Assembly: GCA_963728395.1 (NCBI GenBank) | Contig: CAVSJJ010000005.1 | Span: 62,001 to 126,000 of the forward strand | From: CAVSJJ01 sp963728395 | Lineage (GTDB): Bacteria > Actinomycetota > Actinomycetes > Actinomycetales > Dermatophilaceae | Direction of reading: 5' to 3' | DNA length: 64,000 nt | Shown here: positions 8,159 through 16,586 of the stretch, piece after piece | Layout of the letters: every line of letters starts with the position of its first letter | Numbering within the stretch: position 1 is the stretch's first letter | The notes under the pieces: generated by a model | What the model was told of the DNA's origin: nothing | The model's input: only the letters and a program-made list of their open reading frames with translations | Database searches by the model: none | Made by a program: the position numbers and the translations under genes

Positions 8159-10342
8159 ATGAGCGAGAGCCAACACACGACCCGCCTCGAGGCCACGTCG
8201 GTGCGCTCGCCGAAGCGACGCTCCGGCAAGCGAGGTGGGCGCAAGAAGATGAGCTGGCCCAAGCGGATCCTGCTCGGCGTCGCCGGCCTGTTCGTCCTCG
8301 GCGTCGTCGGCCTGGGCGTCGCCTACGCGCTCGTCGACCCGCCGAAGCCGAACGACTACGCCACCGCCCAGGCGTCGATCATCTACTACGCCGACGGCAA
8401 GACCGAGATGTACCGCATCTCGAAGATCAACCGGCAGTCGGTGTCCCTCGACCAGATCTCCGAGCCGATGCAGCACGCGATCCTCGCGGCCGAGGACCAC
8501 AACTTCTACCACGAGTCGGCGATCAGCCCGACCGGCATCGCCCGGGCGGTCTGGGTCGCCGTCAAGGGCGGCCAGGCGACCCAGGGTGGCTCGACGATCA
8601 CGCAGCAGTACGTCAAGAACTACTTCCTCAGCCAGGACCGGACGCTCTCCCGGAAGGCCAAGGAGCTGCTCATCTCGATCAAGATCGACCGGCAGCAGTC
8701 CAAGGACCAGATCCTCGAGAACTACCTCAACACGATCTACTTCGGGCGTGGGGCGTACGGCATCCAGACCGCCGCCGAGGCCTACTTCCACAAGCCGGCC
8801 TCGAAGCTGACCGCGTCGGAGGGCGCCCTGCTCTCCGCGATCGTCCGCGGACCCTCGTACTACGACCCGAGCCTCGGGGACCAGCAGAAGGCCAACGCCC
8901 AGGAGCGCTGGGGCTACATCCTCGACGCGATGGTCAAGAACGGCTGGATGACCCAGGCCGAGCGGGATGCCGCGAAGTTCCCCAAGACCTACGCCTACCG
9001 GCCGCCGAGTGTCTCCGGGCCGAACGGCTATCTCATCCCGATCATCAAGGACGAGCTGCGCAACACCTACAAGCTGACCGACGACGACATCGATCGCGGC
9101 GGCCTGAAGATCGTCTCGACGATCGAGAAACCCAAGCAGCAGGCCGCCATCACGGCGGTCAAGGACAAGCTGCCCACGGGCCAGAAGCTCCACGTCGGGC
9201 TGGCGTCGGTCAAGCCCGGTGACGGGGCGGTCCTCGCGATGTACGGCGGGGCGGACTACTCGAAGGTGCAGTTCAACGCGGCCTACGACGCGGCGATGCA
9301 GAGCGGGTCGACGGCGAAGGTCTTCACCCTCATCGCCGCCCTGCAGAGCGGCAAGGTCAACACCAAGAGCACCTTCCCCGGCAACAGCCCGATCTACTTC
9401 CCCGAGTTCGCCGACCCGGGCGCCCCGACGGCGCTCGGCCGCAAGGGCGGGGTCGTCAACTTCGGCAACGCCAACGAGGGCACCCAGAACGTCTGCGGCG
9501 CCACGGCCCTGTCGACGAACACGATCTTCGCCCGGCTCAACATCATCGGCACCCCCCAGCGGACCGCCGAGGCGGCCAGGACGGCCGGCATCACGACGAA
9601 GTTCGATGCCAACTACGCCAACGTCTTCGGGACCAACGACGTCAAGGTCCTCGACATGGCCAACGCCTACGCGACGATCGCGGCCCAGGGCATGAAGGCG
9701 ACCCCGTACTTCGTCAAGCGGGTGACGAGCTCGGACGGCGCCCTCGACATCAAGGCCAAGCCGAAGACGACCCAGGTCTTCGACAAGGGCCTCATGGCCG
9801 ACGTCATCGACTGCATGCACCAGGTGACCACCCGGGGCACCGCGTCCTATGTCTCCTCCTACCTCAGCCGTCCGACGGCCGGGAAGACCGGCACGACGAC
9901 CGACAACTACTCGGCATGGTTCGACGGCTTCATCCCACAGATGGCGACCGCGGTCGGCATCTACCGGGGCGACGGCAGCCGCCAGGACGCCAACCGGATG
10001 AACAACATCAAGGGCGTCGGTGAGCTCTCCGGGCCGACGGTCCCGGTGTGGCTGTGGACCGAGTACATGCAGAAGGCGACCGAGGGCATGAAGGTCGTCG
10101 ACTTCCCGAGCCCGGCGCACATCAACCCCAACGCCGAGTACCACGCCACCCCGACCCAGCGGCCGGCGCCGACGACCTCGACGTCGAGCGCGCCCCCGAC
10201 GACGACGTCCGCACCGACGACGACCTCCGCCCCGCCGAGCCCGAGCGGCAGCCCGAGCCCGACCGGCACGCCGACGACCGGCACGCCGACGACGACGATC
10301 ACCCCCGGCCGGGGCGGCAAGCCGTCGCCCAGCGCGAGCTAG
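8159..10342 (+). CDS. ponA: Class A penicillin-binding protein (PonA-type, bifunctional)
   Basis: Polymerises glycan strands and cross-links peptides in cell-wall synthesis. The 727 residues show a basic cytoplasmic tail, one membrane anchor (about residues 36-58), a GT51 glycosyltransferase domain (AEDHNFYHE with catalytic Glu112, GGSTITQQ, NTIYFGRGAYG) and a transpeptidase domain (SxxK with nucleophile Ser384, a later STN triad and GKTGTT). The tail after about residue 660 is Pro/Thr/Ser-rich low complexity. I place the start at the ATG at 8159, which has a GGAAGAG site, not at earlier in-frame codons running through the promoter region. It is syntenic with mycobacterial ponA1 (Rv0050). Confidence 0.95.
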   Translation: MSESQHTTRLEATSVRSPKRRSGKRGGRKKMSWPKRILLGVAGLFVLGVVGLGVAYALVDPPKPNDYATAQASIIYYADGKTEMYRISKINRQSVSLDQISEPMQHAILAAEDHNFYHESAISPTGIARAVWVAVKGGQATQGGSTITQQYVKNYFLSQDRTLSRKAKELLISIKIDRQQSKDQILENYLNTIYFGRGAYGIQTAAEAYFHKPASKLTASEGALLSAIVRGPSYYDPSLGDQQKANAQERWGYILDAMVKNGWMTQAERDAAKFPKTYAYRPPSVSGPNGYLIPIIKDELRNTYKLTDDDIDRGGLKIVSTIEKPKQQAAITAVKDKLPTGQKLHVGLASVKPGDGAVLAMYGGADYSKVQFNAAYDAAMQSGSTAKVFTLIAALQSGKVNTKSTFPGNSPIYFPEFADPGAPTALGRKGGVVNFGNANEGTQNVCGATALSTNTIFARLNIIGTPQRTAEAARTAGITTKFDANYANVFGTNDVKVLDMANAYATIAAQGMKATPYFVKRVTSSDGALDIKAKPKTTQVFDKGLMADVIDCMHQVTTRGTASYVSSYLSRPTAGKTGTTTDNYSAWFDGFIPQMATAVGIYRGDGSRQDANRMNNIKGVGELSGPTVPVWLWTEYMQKATEGMKVVDFPSPAHINPNAEYHATPTQRPAPTTSTSSAPPTTTSAPTTTSAPPSPSGSPSPTGTPTTGTPTTTITPGRGGKPSPSAS

Positions 10343-10404
10343 CTAGCCGGCGGGCCGGCCCGGGCGGCACTTCTCGTCCCGGTCGGGTCACGTAGCATCC
10401 AGCC

Positions 10405-11694
10405 GTGACCGAGCCCGCCCTCGACCGGCTGCTGCCCGCCGGGTTGCTCGGGGTTCTCGGCGGGCCGGGCCGGCGACTGCGTCCGTCACGGCACCCCGGG
10501 TATGCCGTGGCCGTGCTCGTCCTGCTCGTCGCGGCACCGGTCGGCTTCGCCGTTCTCCGCCAGGGCTACTGCCTCCAGCACGGGTGGGACGGCTCGGCGC
10601 CACTGTGGCGCCAGTGCTACTCCGACCTCGCCGCCTCGATGGAGACCGGCGGAGTCGGCGGGGGGCTTGCGGCATACCTCTCCTCCACGGGCGGGGTCCA
10701 CGTGGACCAGCCGGTCCTCTCCGGCGCGGCGATGAGCCTGCTCGGCGGGATCGCCCCGGGCGACGGCCTCGGCCAGCAGCGCTGGTTCGTCGCACTGTGG
10801 GCCGTGCTCGCGGTGCTCCTGCTCGGTGCGGTCGTCTGGTTCGTCACGACGACGCGGGGGGTCCGGGCGGACCCGGCCCAGGTCGCGCTGGCCCCGGTTG
10901 TGGCGCTGACGATCCTGCTCAGTCCGGACGTCCTCGGCGTGGCGCTCGCGAGCGCGGCGCTGTGGGCCTGGAGCCGTCGACGACCCGTGAGTGCCGGCAT
11001 CCTGCTCGCGGCGGCAGTGATGGCGCGGACCTACCCCGCGATCCTAATCGTCGCCATCGCCGCGATCGCCGTGCGGATGGGGCAACGGGAGGCGCTGATC
11101 CGGTTCGGCCGGGCCTTCGTCCTCACCGTCCTCGGCATCGTCGCCACCTTCCTCGTCACCGACCCCGCCGCGCTGACCCGGCCGTACTCGACCTGGTGGC
11201 ACGCCGGGGCCGGCCTAGGCTCCCCCTGGTACCTCTTCAGCCTCGCCGGCTCCCCCATCGGGGCCCTGGCGGCGTCGGTCATCGCCGTCATCGGCTGGGT
11301 CGTCGCGGCCGCCCTCGTCGTCGTCCTCGCGCTCGGTGCGCCGCACCGACCGAGCCTCGGGGCGCTCGCCCTCGTCGGCGTCGGAGTCATCCTGCTCACC
11401 GGGAAGTCCTTCCCCGTCCAGGCCTCGCTGTGGCTCGTGCCGCTCGTCGCCATCGCCGGCACCCGGTGGCGCGACCACCTGTGGTGGGCCGGCGCCGAGG
11501 CGATGCACTTCGTCGCGGTTTGGCTCTACGTCGGCGGGCTGCAGGCGCCGGACCGGGCGCTGCCCGGTGGCTGGTACGCCCTCTTCCTCGCACTGCGGCT
11601 CGTCGCCGTCGGCTACCTCGTCTGGCGGGCCTGGGACACCACGGCCGGCCGCCCCCCGTCCCACGCCCCGACACACCTCACCCCCACCCGGTAG
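10405..11694 (+). CDS. Polytopic membrane protein (Rv0051-like, possible GT-C type transferase)
   Basis: A 429-residue integral membrane protein with about ten hydrophobic helices and a large extracytoplasmic loop after the first helix. Its position between ponA and rpsF is that of Rv0051 in Mycobacterium, annotated there only as a conserved membrane protein. The helix-rich pattern with YSTWWHAG resembles membrane glycosyltransferases of the GT-C kind, but no DxD or other catalytic motif could be confirmed. The GTG at 10405 is preceded by TAGCAT ending six bases upstream, suggesting a leaderless transcript separate from ponA. Function unknown. Confidence 0.75.
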   Translation: MTEPALDRLLPAGLLGVLGGPGRRLRPSRHPGYAVAVLVLLVAAPVGFAVLRQGYCLQHGWDGSAPLWRQCYSDLAASMETGGVGGGLAAYLSSTGGVHVDQPVLSGAAMSLLGGIAPGDGLGQQRWFVALWAVLAVLLLGAVVWFVTTTRGVRADPAQVALAPVVALTILLSPDVLGVALASAALWAWSRRRPVSAGILLAAAVMARTYPAILIVAIAAIAVRMGQREALIRFGRAFVLTVLGIVATFLVTDPAALTRPYSTWWHAGAGLGSPWYLFSLAGSPIGALAASVIAVIGWVVAAALVVVLALGAPHRPSLGALALVGVGVILLTGKSFPVQASLWLVPLVAIAGTRWRDHLWWAGAEAMHFVAVWLYVGGLQAPDRALPGGWYALFLALRLVAVGYLVWRAWDTTAGRPPSHAPTHLTPTR

Positions 11695-11799
11695 CGTCCG
11701 GGTTCCTGGTCGCGATGACGACCGAAAACCCGGACGCAAACGAGCTCACCCCGTAGCGTCCGGGTTCCTGGTCGCGATGACGACCGAAAACCCGGACGC
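11694..11799. repeat. Palindromic repeat family B, tandem pair (B1, B2)
   Basis: Two identical 44-bp units at 11694-11737 and 11756-11799. Each starts GCGTCCGGGTT and ends AACCCGGACGC, with GGTCGC...GACC nested inside. Further 44-bp copies of the same family occur at 22418-22461, 46349-46392 and 46412-46455. The first unit touches the stop of the preceding membrane-protein gene. The rest of the 345-bp gap to rpsF holds low-complexity GC-rich DNA and the rpsF promoter region. Confidence 0.85.
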
Positions 11800-11975
11800 T
11801 GGGGAGGTGGGGCGCCGTGGGAGGTGGGAGGCGGCGGGGGCAGGGCTGTCGGCGGTGGTCGACAGGGGTGATCGGCGGTGGTCGGGAGGTGATTTCGGTT
11901 CGGTGGCGCCCAGCCGGTACCCTTGCCAGGTTGCCCGTCCGCGCCTGTGGACAACGACCCCGGCCGGGGCAACGC

Positions 11976-12039
11976 GATGCATACCCTCCTGTCACGGAAG
12001 GACCGTGACCGCCATAGACCAAGGGAGGCGGGTTAACGC
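11976..12039 (+). promoter_or_regulatory. rpsF leader with hairpin (possible S6:S18 autoregulatory site)
   Basis: A TACCCT box lies at 11981-11986. Immediately after it is a perfect hairpin, GTCACGG (11991-11997), loop AAGGA, CCGTGAC (12003-12009). A GGGAGG site follows about 30 bp before the rpsF ATG. Bacterial rpsF leaders often carry a structure bound by the S6:S18 complex; equating this hairpin with that motif is inference. Confidence 0.4.
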
Positions 12040-12327
12040 ATGCGTCAGTACGAACTCATGGTCATCCTCGACCCAGAGCTCGACGACCGGACGGTCCAGC
12101 CGTCGCTGGACAAGTTCCTCAAGGTCGTGACCAAGGACGGCGGCTCCGTCGACACCATCGACATCTGGGGGCGGCGCCGTCTCGCCTACGAGATCAAGAA
12201 GAAGTCCGAGGGCATCTACGCCGTCGTCAACTTCACCTCCGAGCCCGCGACGGCCAAGGAGCTGGACCGTCAGCTCGGCCTCAACGAGTCGGTCATGCGG
12301 ACCAAGCTCATGCGCCCCGGCGCCTGA
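12040..12327 (+). CDS. rpsF: 30S ribosomal protein S6
   Basis: Component of the 30S platform, where it pairs with S18. The 95 residues match bacterial S6 from the first strand (MRQYELMVILDPELDDR) through WGRRRLAYEIKKKSEGIYAVVNF to the C-terminal MRTKLMR. It opens the rpsF-ssb-rpsR-rplI operon, whose order is conserved across actinobacteria. The short distance to ssb (49 bp) and a GGGAGG site upstream of the ATG fit a translated operon leader. Confidence 0.97.
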   Translation: MRQYELMVILDPELDDRTVQPSLDKFLKVVTKDGGSVDTIDIWGRRRLAYEIKKKSEGIYAVVNFTSEPATAKELDRQLGLNESVMRTKLMRPGA

Positions 12328-12376
12328 GCCGAGCGCGATCCACGGACTCAGACCGACAGCCAAGGAGGCAGACCTC

Positions 12377-12946
12377 ATGGCAGGCGAAACGATCATCACC
12401 CTCGTCGGGAACCTCACCGGTGACCCCGAACTCCGCTTCACCCCTTCCGGGGCGGCCGTCGCGAACTTCACCGTCGCGTCTACGCCCCGCACGTTCGACC
12501 GTCAGTCGAACGAGTGGAAGGACGGCGAGACGCTCTTCATGCGGTGCTCCATCTGGCGCGACGCGGCCGAGAACGTCGCCGAGTCGCTCCAGCGCGGCGC
12601 CCGCGTCGTCGTGACCGGCCGGCTGAAGTCCCGGTCCTACGAGACCAAGGAGGGCGAGAAGCGCACCGTCATCGAGCTGGACGTCGACGAGGTCGGCCCG
12701 TCCCTGCGCTACGCCACGGCGAAGGTCAACAAGACCCAGCGCGGCGGTGGTGGCGGCGGCGGTGGCTTCGGCGGCCAGTCCTCGGGCGGCGGCTTCGGCG
12801 GCGCCCAGGAGGACCCGTGGGCCACCGGCGCGACCGCTCCGCAGCAGGCCCCACAGCAGGGTGGCGGCCAGCCCGCCGCACCCCAGCAGGGCGGCGGCCA
12901 GGGGGGCTGGGGCAACGCCCCGTCCTACGACGAGCCTCCGTTCTGA
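12377..12946 (+). CDS. ssb: Single-stranded DNA-binding protein
   Basis: Coats single-stranded DNA and recruits replication and repair partners. The 189 residues comprise an OB fold (about 1-115, beginning ETIITLVGNLTGDPELRFTPSG), a Gly-rich then Gln/Pro-rich flexible linker, and the acidic partner-docking tip ending DEPPF. AAGGAGG lies upstream of the ATG. Its place inside the ribosomal-protein operon is typical. The linker is the only low-complexity part. Confidence 0.97.
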   Translation: MAGETIITLVGNLTGDPELRFTPSGAAVANFTVASTPRTFDRQSNEWKDGETLFMRCSIWRDAAENVAESLQRGARVVVTGRLKSRSYETKEGEKRTVIELDVDEVGPSLRYATAKVNKTQRGGGGGGGGFGGQSSGGGFGGAQEDPWATGATAPQQAPQQGGGQPAAPQQGGGQGGWGNAPSYDEPPF

Positions 12947-12968
12947 TCCCGACCACCGACGAACCGGC

Positions 12969-12999
12969 GGTATGCCGCGGCCGCGGCTGACGGCATACC
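12969..12999. terminator. Hairpin between ssb and rpsR
   Basis: Inverted repeat GGTATGCCG (12969-12977) and CGGCATACC (12991-12999) around a GC-rich spacer that is itself partly palindromic. It could attenuate or process the operon transcript. Both arms are copies of the over-represented GTATGCC word. Confidence 0.4.
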
Positions 13000-13063
13000 C
13001 ACCCGGACCCCCCATCCCCATCCCTGGTTCGCCAGGGCTCATCCGAAACAGGAGAGCACCACG

Positions 13064-13300
13064 ATGGCCAAGCCTGCCATTCGCAAGCCCAAGAAGAAGG
13101 CCAACCCGCTCAAGGCGGCGAAGGTCGAGAACATCGACTACAAGGACGCGGCGCTGCTGCGCAAGTTCATCTCCGACCGCGGCAAGATCCGCGCCCGTCG
13201 GGTGACCGGCGTGTCGGTCCAGGAGCAGCGGCTCATCGCCAACGCGGTCAAGAACGCCCGCGAGATGGCGTTGCTGCCCTACTCCAGCTCGTCCCGCTGA
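13064..13300 (+). CDS. rpsR: 30S ribosomal protein S18, zinc-independent (cysteine-free) form
   Basis: Binds S6 on the 30S platform. The 78 residues contain the conserved core IDYKDAALLRKFISDRGKIRARR and the ending NAREMALLPYSSSSR. Unlike zinc-binding S18 proteins there is no cysteine at all: the usual N-terminal CxxC region reads KANPLKAAKVENIDYKD and the later Cys position reads VTGVSVQEQ. In mycobacteria the cysteine-free type is encoded by a separate, Zur-controlled copy, whereas here it sits in the housekeeping operon. GGAG precedes the ATG. Confidence 0.96.
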   Translation: MAKPAIRKPKKKANPLKAAKVENIDYKDAALLRKFISDRGKIRARRVTGVSVQEQRLIANAVKNAREMALLPYSSSSR

Positions 13301-13330
13301 CCCGGCCGACGAAGCCACGAAGGAGCCGAC

Positions 13331-13777
13331 ATGAAGGTCATTCTCACCCACGAGGTCTCCGGCCTCGGGACCGCCGGTGACGTCGTCGACGTCAAGGACG
13401 GGTACGCCCGCAACTTCCTCTTCCGCCGCAAGCTGGCCACCGCGTGGACCAAGGGCGGTCAGAAGCAGGTCGACGCGATCGCCAAGGGCCGCGAGGTCCG
13501 CGCCGTGAGGTCGCTCGAGGAGGCCCAGTCGATCAAGGGCAACCTCGAGGCCTCCCCGGTCACCGTCACCGCCAATGCGGGCGCGTCGGGCCGCCTCTTC
13601 GGCGCCGTCTCCACCGCCGACATCGCCGAGGCCGTCAAGGCCGCCGGTGGACCGGACCTCGACAAGCGCCGGATCGAGGTGCCGACCCCGATCAAGTCGG
13701 TCGGCACGCATCAGGCGCTCGTCCGCCTGCACCCTGAGGTGCAGGCGAGCGTGTCGCTCGAGGTCGTCGCCGGCTGA
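13331..13777 (+). CDS. rplI: 50S ribosomal protein L9
   Basis: Two-domain 23S rRNA-binding protein. The 148 residues show the N-terminal domain (MKVILTHEVSGLGTAGDVVDVKDGYARNFL), a connecting helix and a C-terminal domain ending in VSLEVVAG. AAGGAG is well placed before the ATG. It is the last gene of the operon and is followed by a clear hairpin. In many actinobacteria dnaB is close by; here it is about 40 kb away. Confidence 0.97.
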   Translation: MKVILTHEVSGLGTAGDVVDVKDGYARNFLFRRKLATAWTKGGQKQVDAIAKGREVRAVRSLEEAQSIKGNLEASPVTVTANAGASGRLFGAVSTADIAEAVKAAGGPDLDKRRIEVPTPIKSVGTHQALVRLHPEVQASVSLEVVAG

Positions 13778-13800
13778 CGATCGCGCCCACCCGTCCGGGA

Positions 13801-13830
13801 AGGGGCGTCACCCAGGCGGGTGGCGCCCCT
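13801..13830 (+). terminator. Terminator of the rpsF-rplI operon
   Basis: Stem of 13 bp with one wobble pair (13801-13813 and 13818-13830), four-base loop, followed by a short pyrimidine run. It lies 24 bp after the rplI stop. Confidence 0.75.
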
Positions 13831-13905
13831 CTCGCTTCGCGGACCAGGGGCCCCCGGGGATGTCGGTGCCGGGCGATGTCGGTCGCCGTCCCTAGGGTGG
13901 CGCCC

Positions 13906-15321
13906 ATGGCGAGCAGCAACAGAGCGGTCAAGGCCACCGGGCGGGCACCGGCATACCGGTGCTCCGAGTGCGGCTGGAGCGCCGTCAAGTGGGTCGGCCG
14001 CTGCGGTGAGTGCCAGGCATGGGGATCGGTGACCGAGGTCGGTGCTGTGCCGGTGCGCACCACCGCGGCCGGGGCGGTCGACCGGCCCGCCGTGCCGATC
14101 GGCGAGGTCGATGCGCGCCGAGCCGTGGCCCGCAGCACCGGCGTCCCGGAGTTCGACCGCGTCCTCGGCGGCGGGATCGTGCCCGGCGCCGTCGTCCTCG
14201 TGGCCGGCGAGCCGGGCATCGGCAAGTCCACGCTGCTCCTCGACGTCGCCGCCCGCGCGGCCCGTCAGGGACACACCGCGAGCGCGGGGGAGGAGCACCG
14301 CGTCCTCTACGTCACCGGCGAGGAGTCCGCCGCCCAGGTCCGCACCCGGGCGGAGCGGATCGAGGCGATGGCACGCTCGCTCTACCTCGCCTCCGAGACC
14401 GATCTGGCCACCGTCCTCGGGCAGATCGAGCGGATCGGCCCGCAGCTGGTCGTCGTCGACTCGGTCCAGACGATCAGCAGCGCCGAGATCGAGGGCGCCG
14501 CCGGCAACGTCGCCCAGGTCCGCGAGGTCGCCGCCTCGCTCATCGACGTCGCCAAGAAGCGGGGGATCGCCGTCCTCCTCGTCGGTCACGTCACGAAGGA
14601 CGGGTCGATCGCCGGGCCCCGCGTGCTCGAGCATCTCGTCGACGTCGTCGTCGCCTTCGAGGGCGACCGGCACTCGCGGCTGCGTCTCGTCCGCGCCGTG
14701 AAGAACCGGTTCGGCCCCACCGACGAGGTCGGCTGCTTCGACCTGTCCGACGTCGGCATCGTCGGCCTCGCCGACCCCTCGGGGCTCTTCCTCAGCCACC
14801 GAACCGCCGACGTCGCCGGCACCTGCGTCACGGTCACCCTCGAGGGGCGGCGACCGCTCATCACCGAGGTCCAAGCCCTCGTCGCCGAGTCCCAGATCCC
14901 GACGCCGCGGCGGGCGACGAGCGGGCTGGACTCCTCCCGGGTCGGGATGATCATCGCCGTCCTCGAACGCCGGGCCGGCGCGCCGATCAAGAAGCAGGAC
15001 GCCTACCTCTCGACCGTCGGGGGCGCCAGGCTCGCCGAGCCGGCCGCCGACCTGGCCATCGCCCTCGCCCTCGGCAGCGCGATCCACGACACGCCTCTGT
15101 CGGCCCAGACCGTCGCCTTCGGCGAGGTGGGCCTGGCCGGCGAGGTCCGCCCGGTCACCGGGTCGCACCGCCGGCTCGCCGAGGCGGCCCGGCTCGGCTT
15201 CACCCGGGCCATCGTCCCGCCCGGCGTGCTCGGCGCGGGTCCGGTCCCCGGCGGCATCCGGGTCCTCGAGGCCGCCACCGTCGCCGACGCAGTGCTGCTC
15301 GGTGTCCGCGAACGCTGTTGA
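13906..15321 (+). CDS. radA: DNA repair protein RadA (Sms)
   Basis: RecA-like ATPase/helicase that helps process recombination intermediates. The 471 residues show the C4 zinc finger (CSEC then CGEC, first 40 residues), Walker A GEPGIGKST, the diagnostic KNRFG motif and a C-terminal Lon-protease-like domain. The ATG at 13906 is chosen over an earlier in-frame codon (13876) because TAGGGT ends seven bases upstream, a leaderless-type start, and the zinc finger then sits close to the N-terminus. It is followed by disA, as in many Gram-positive genomes. Confidence 0.95.
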   Translation: MASSNRAVKATGRAPAYRCSECGWSAVKWVGRCGECQAWGSVTEVGAVPVRTTAAGAVDRPAVPIGEVDARRAVARSTGVPEFDRVLGGGIVPGAVVLVAGEPGIGKSTLLLDVAARAARQGHTASAGEEHRVLYVTGEESAAQVRTRAERIEAMARSLYLASETDLATVLGQIERIGPQLVVVDSVQTISSAEIEGAAGNVAQVREVAASLIDVAKKRGIAVLLVGHVTKDGSIAGPRVLEHLVDVVVAFEGDRHSRLRLVRAVKNRFGPTDEVGCFDLSDVGIVGLADPSGLFLSHRTADVAGTCVTVTLEGRRPLITEVQALVAESQIPTPRRATSGLDSSRVGMIIAVLERRAGAPIKKQDAYLSTVGGARLAEPAADLAIALALGSAIHDTPLSAQTVAFGEVGLAGEVRPVTGSHRRLAEAARLGFTRAIVPPGVLGAGPVPGGIRVLEAATVADAVLLGVRERC

Positions 15322-15492
15322 TCCGTGGCGGACCGACACGACGCGGGTAGGATCACGGACGGTGCCCGACGGACCGGCATACCCACCGGCGACGCCGCGA
15401 CCGTCCCGGGCACCGGGCTCGCTCCGGCGAGTCCGTCACGCCACCGGGGCCCCGGCAGGGAGGGTCCCGCACGACGTCGGGAAGGGCAGGAC

Positions 15493-16569
15493 GTGGCTGC
15501 GAGCGACGAGGAGCTGCTGCGCGCCACCCTCGCCGCCGTCGCCCCGGGCACCGAACTGCGCGACGGGCTCGAGCGGATCCTGCGCGGGCGTACCGGCGCG
15601 CTCATCGTCCTCGGCAACGACAGGCTCGTCGAGCAGGTCTGCACCGGCGGCTTCCCGCTCGACATCCCCTTTTCGGCGACCCGGCTGCGCGAGCTGGCGA
15701 AGATGGACGGCGCGATCGTCGTCGACCGCGAGGTGACCAGGATCGTCCGCGCGGCGACCCAGCTCGTGCCCGACCCGAGCATCGAGACCAGCGAGTCCGG
15801 CACCCGGCACCGCACCGCGGAGCGGGTGGCCAAGCAGACCGGCTTCCCCGTCGCTTCGGTCAGCCAGTCGATGCGGATCATCGCCCTCTACGTCGCCGGC
15901 CGCCGGGTCGTCCTCGAGGACTCCAGTGCGATCCTCTCTCGTGCGAACCAGGCCCTGCAGACCCTCGAGCGCTACAAGGCGCGCCTCGACGAGGTGACCG
16001 GCACGCTCAGCGCCCTCGAGATCGAGGACCTCGTCACCGTGCGCGACGTCGCCAACGTGCTCCAGCGCCTGGAGATGGTCCGCCGGATCAAGGACGAGAT
16101 CGCCGACTACGTCGTCCAGCTCGGCACCGACGGCCGGCTGCTCAGCCTCCAGCTCGAGGAGCTGACGGGCGGGCTGTCCGACGATCTCGATCTCGTCGTC
16201 CGCGACTACATCGGCGACTCGCGGGCCGACTACACCCTCGACGAGGCGATCTTCAACCTCCAGTCGATCCAGTCCACCGAGCTCATCGACCCCGCCGCCG
16301 GCGCGAAGGCGCTCGGCTTCACCATCGTCGGCGACGCGCTCGACGCCTCGGTGAGCCCGCTCGGCTTCCGGCTGCTCTCGAAGGTGCCCCGGCTGCCGGG
16401 CACCATCGTCGAGCGAGTCGTGGAGCACTTCGGCGGCCTGCAGAAGCTCCTCGCCGCCAACATCGACGACCTGATGGACGTCGACGGCGTCGGCGAGGGC
16501 CGGGCCAGGCTCGTGCGCGAGGGCCTGTCGCGGCTGGCCGAGAGCAGCATCCTCGAGCGGTACGTCTGA
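15493..16569 (+). CDS. disA: DNA integrity scanning diadenylate cyclase DisA
   Basis: Makes cyclic di-AMP from two ATP and is inhibited by branched DNA in studied species. At 358 residues it equals the usual length. The DAC domain carries DGA (residues 72-74) and RHRTAERVA (RHR at 105-107); a helical linker and a C-terminal helix-hairpin-helix DNA-binding domain (DVDGVGEGRARLVREGL) follow. The GTG at 15493 is preceded by a modest AAGGGCAGG site; upstream extension would add about 56 unconserved residues. The radA-disA pair suggests linked genome surveillance. Confidence 0.95.
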   Translation: MAASDEELLRATLAAVAPGTELRDGLERILRGRTGALIVLGNDRLVEQVCTGGFPLDIPFSATRLRELAKMDGAIVVDREVTRIVRAATQLVPDPSIETSESGTRHRTAERVAKQTGFPVASVSQSMRIIALYVAGRRVVLEDSSAILSRANQALQTLERYKARLDEVTGTLSALEIEDLVTVRDVANVLQRLEMVRRIKDEIADYVVQLGTDGRLLSLQLEELTGGLSDDLDLVVRDYIGDSRADYTLDEAIFNLQSIQSTELIDPAAGAKALGFTIVGDALDASVSPLGFRLLSKVPRLPGTIVERVVEHFGGLQKLLAANIDDLMDVDGVGEGRARLVREGLSRLAESSILERYV

Positions 16570-16586
16570 GCGGGGGGCCCCGCCTC

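Noticed and set aside
12747..13205. Rightward frame across ssb and rpsR
   Set aside because: It is an out-of-frame shadow of the Gly/Gln-rich ssb tail and the start of rpsR.
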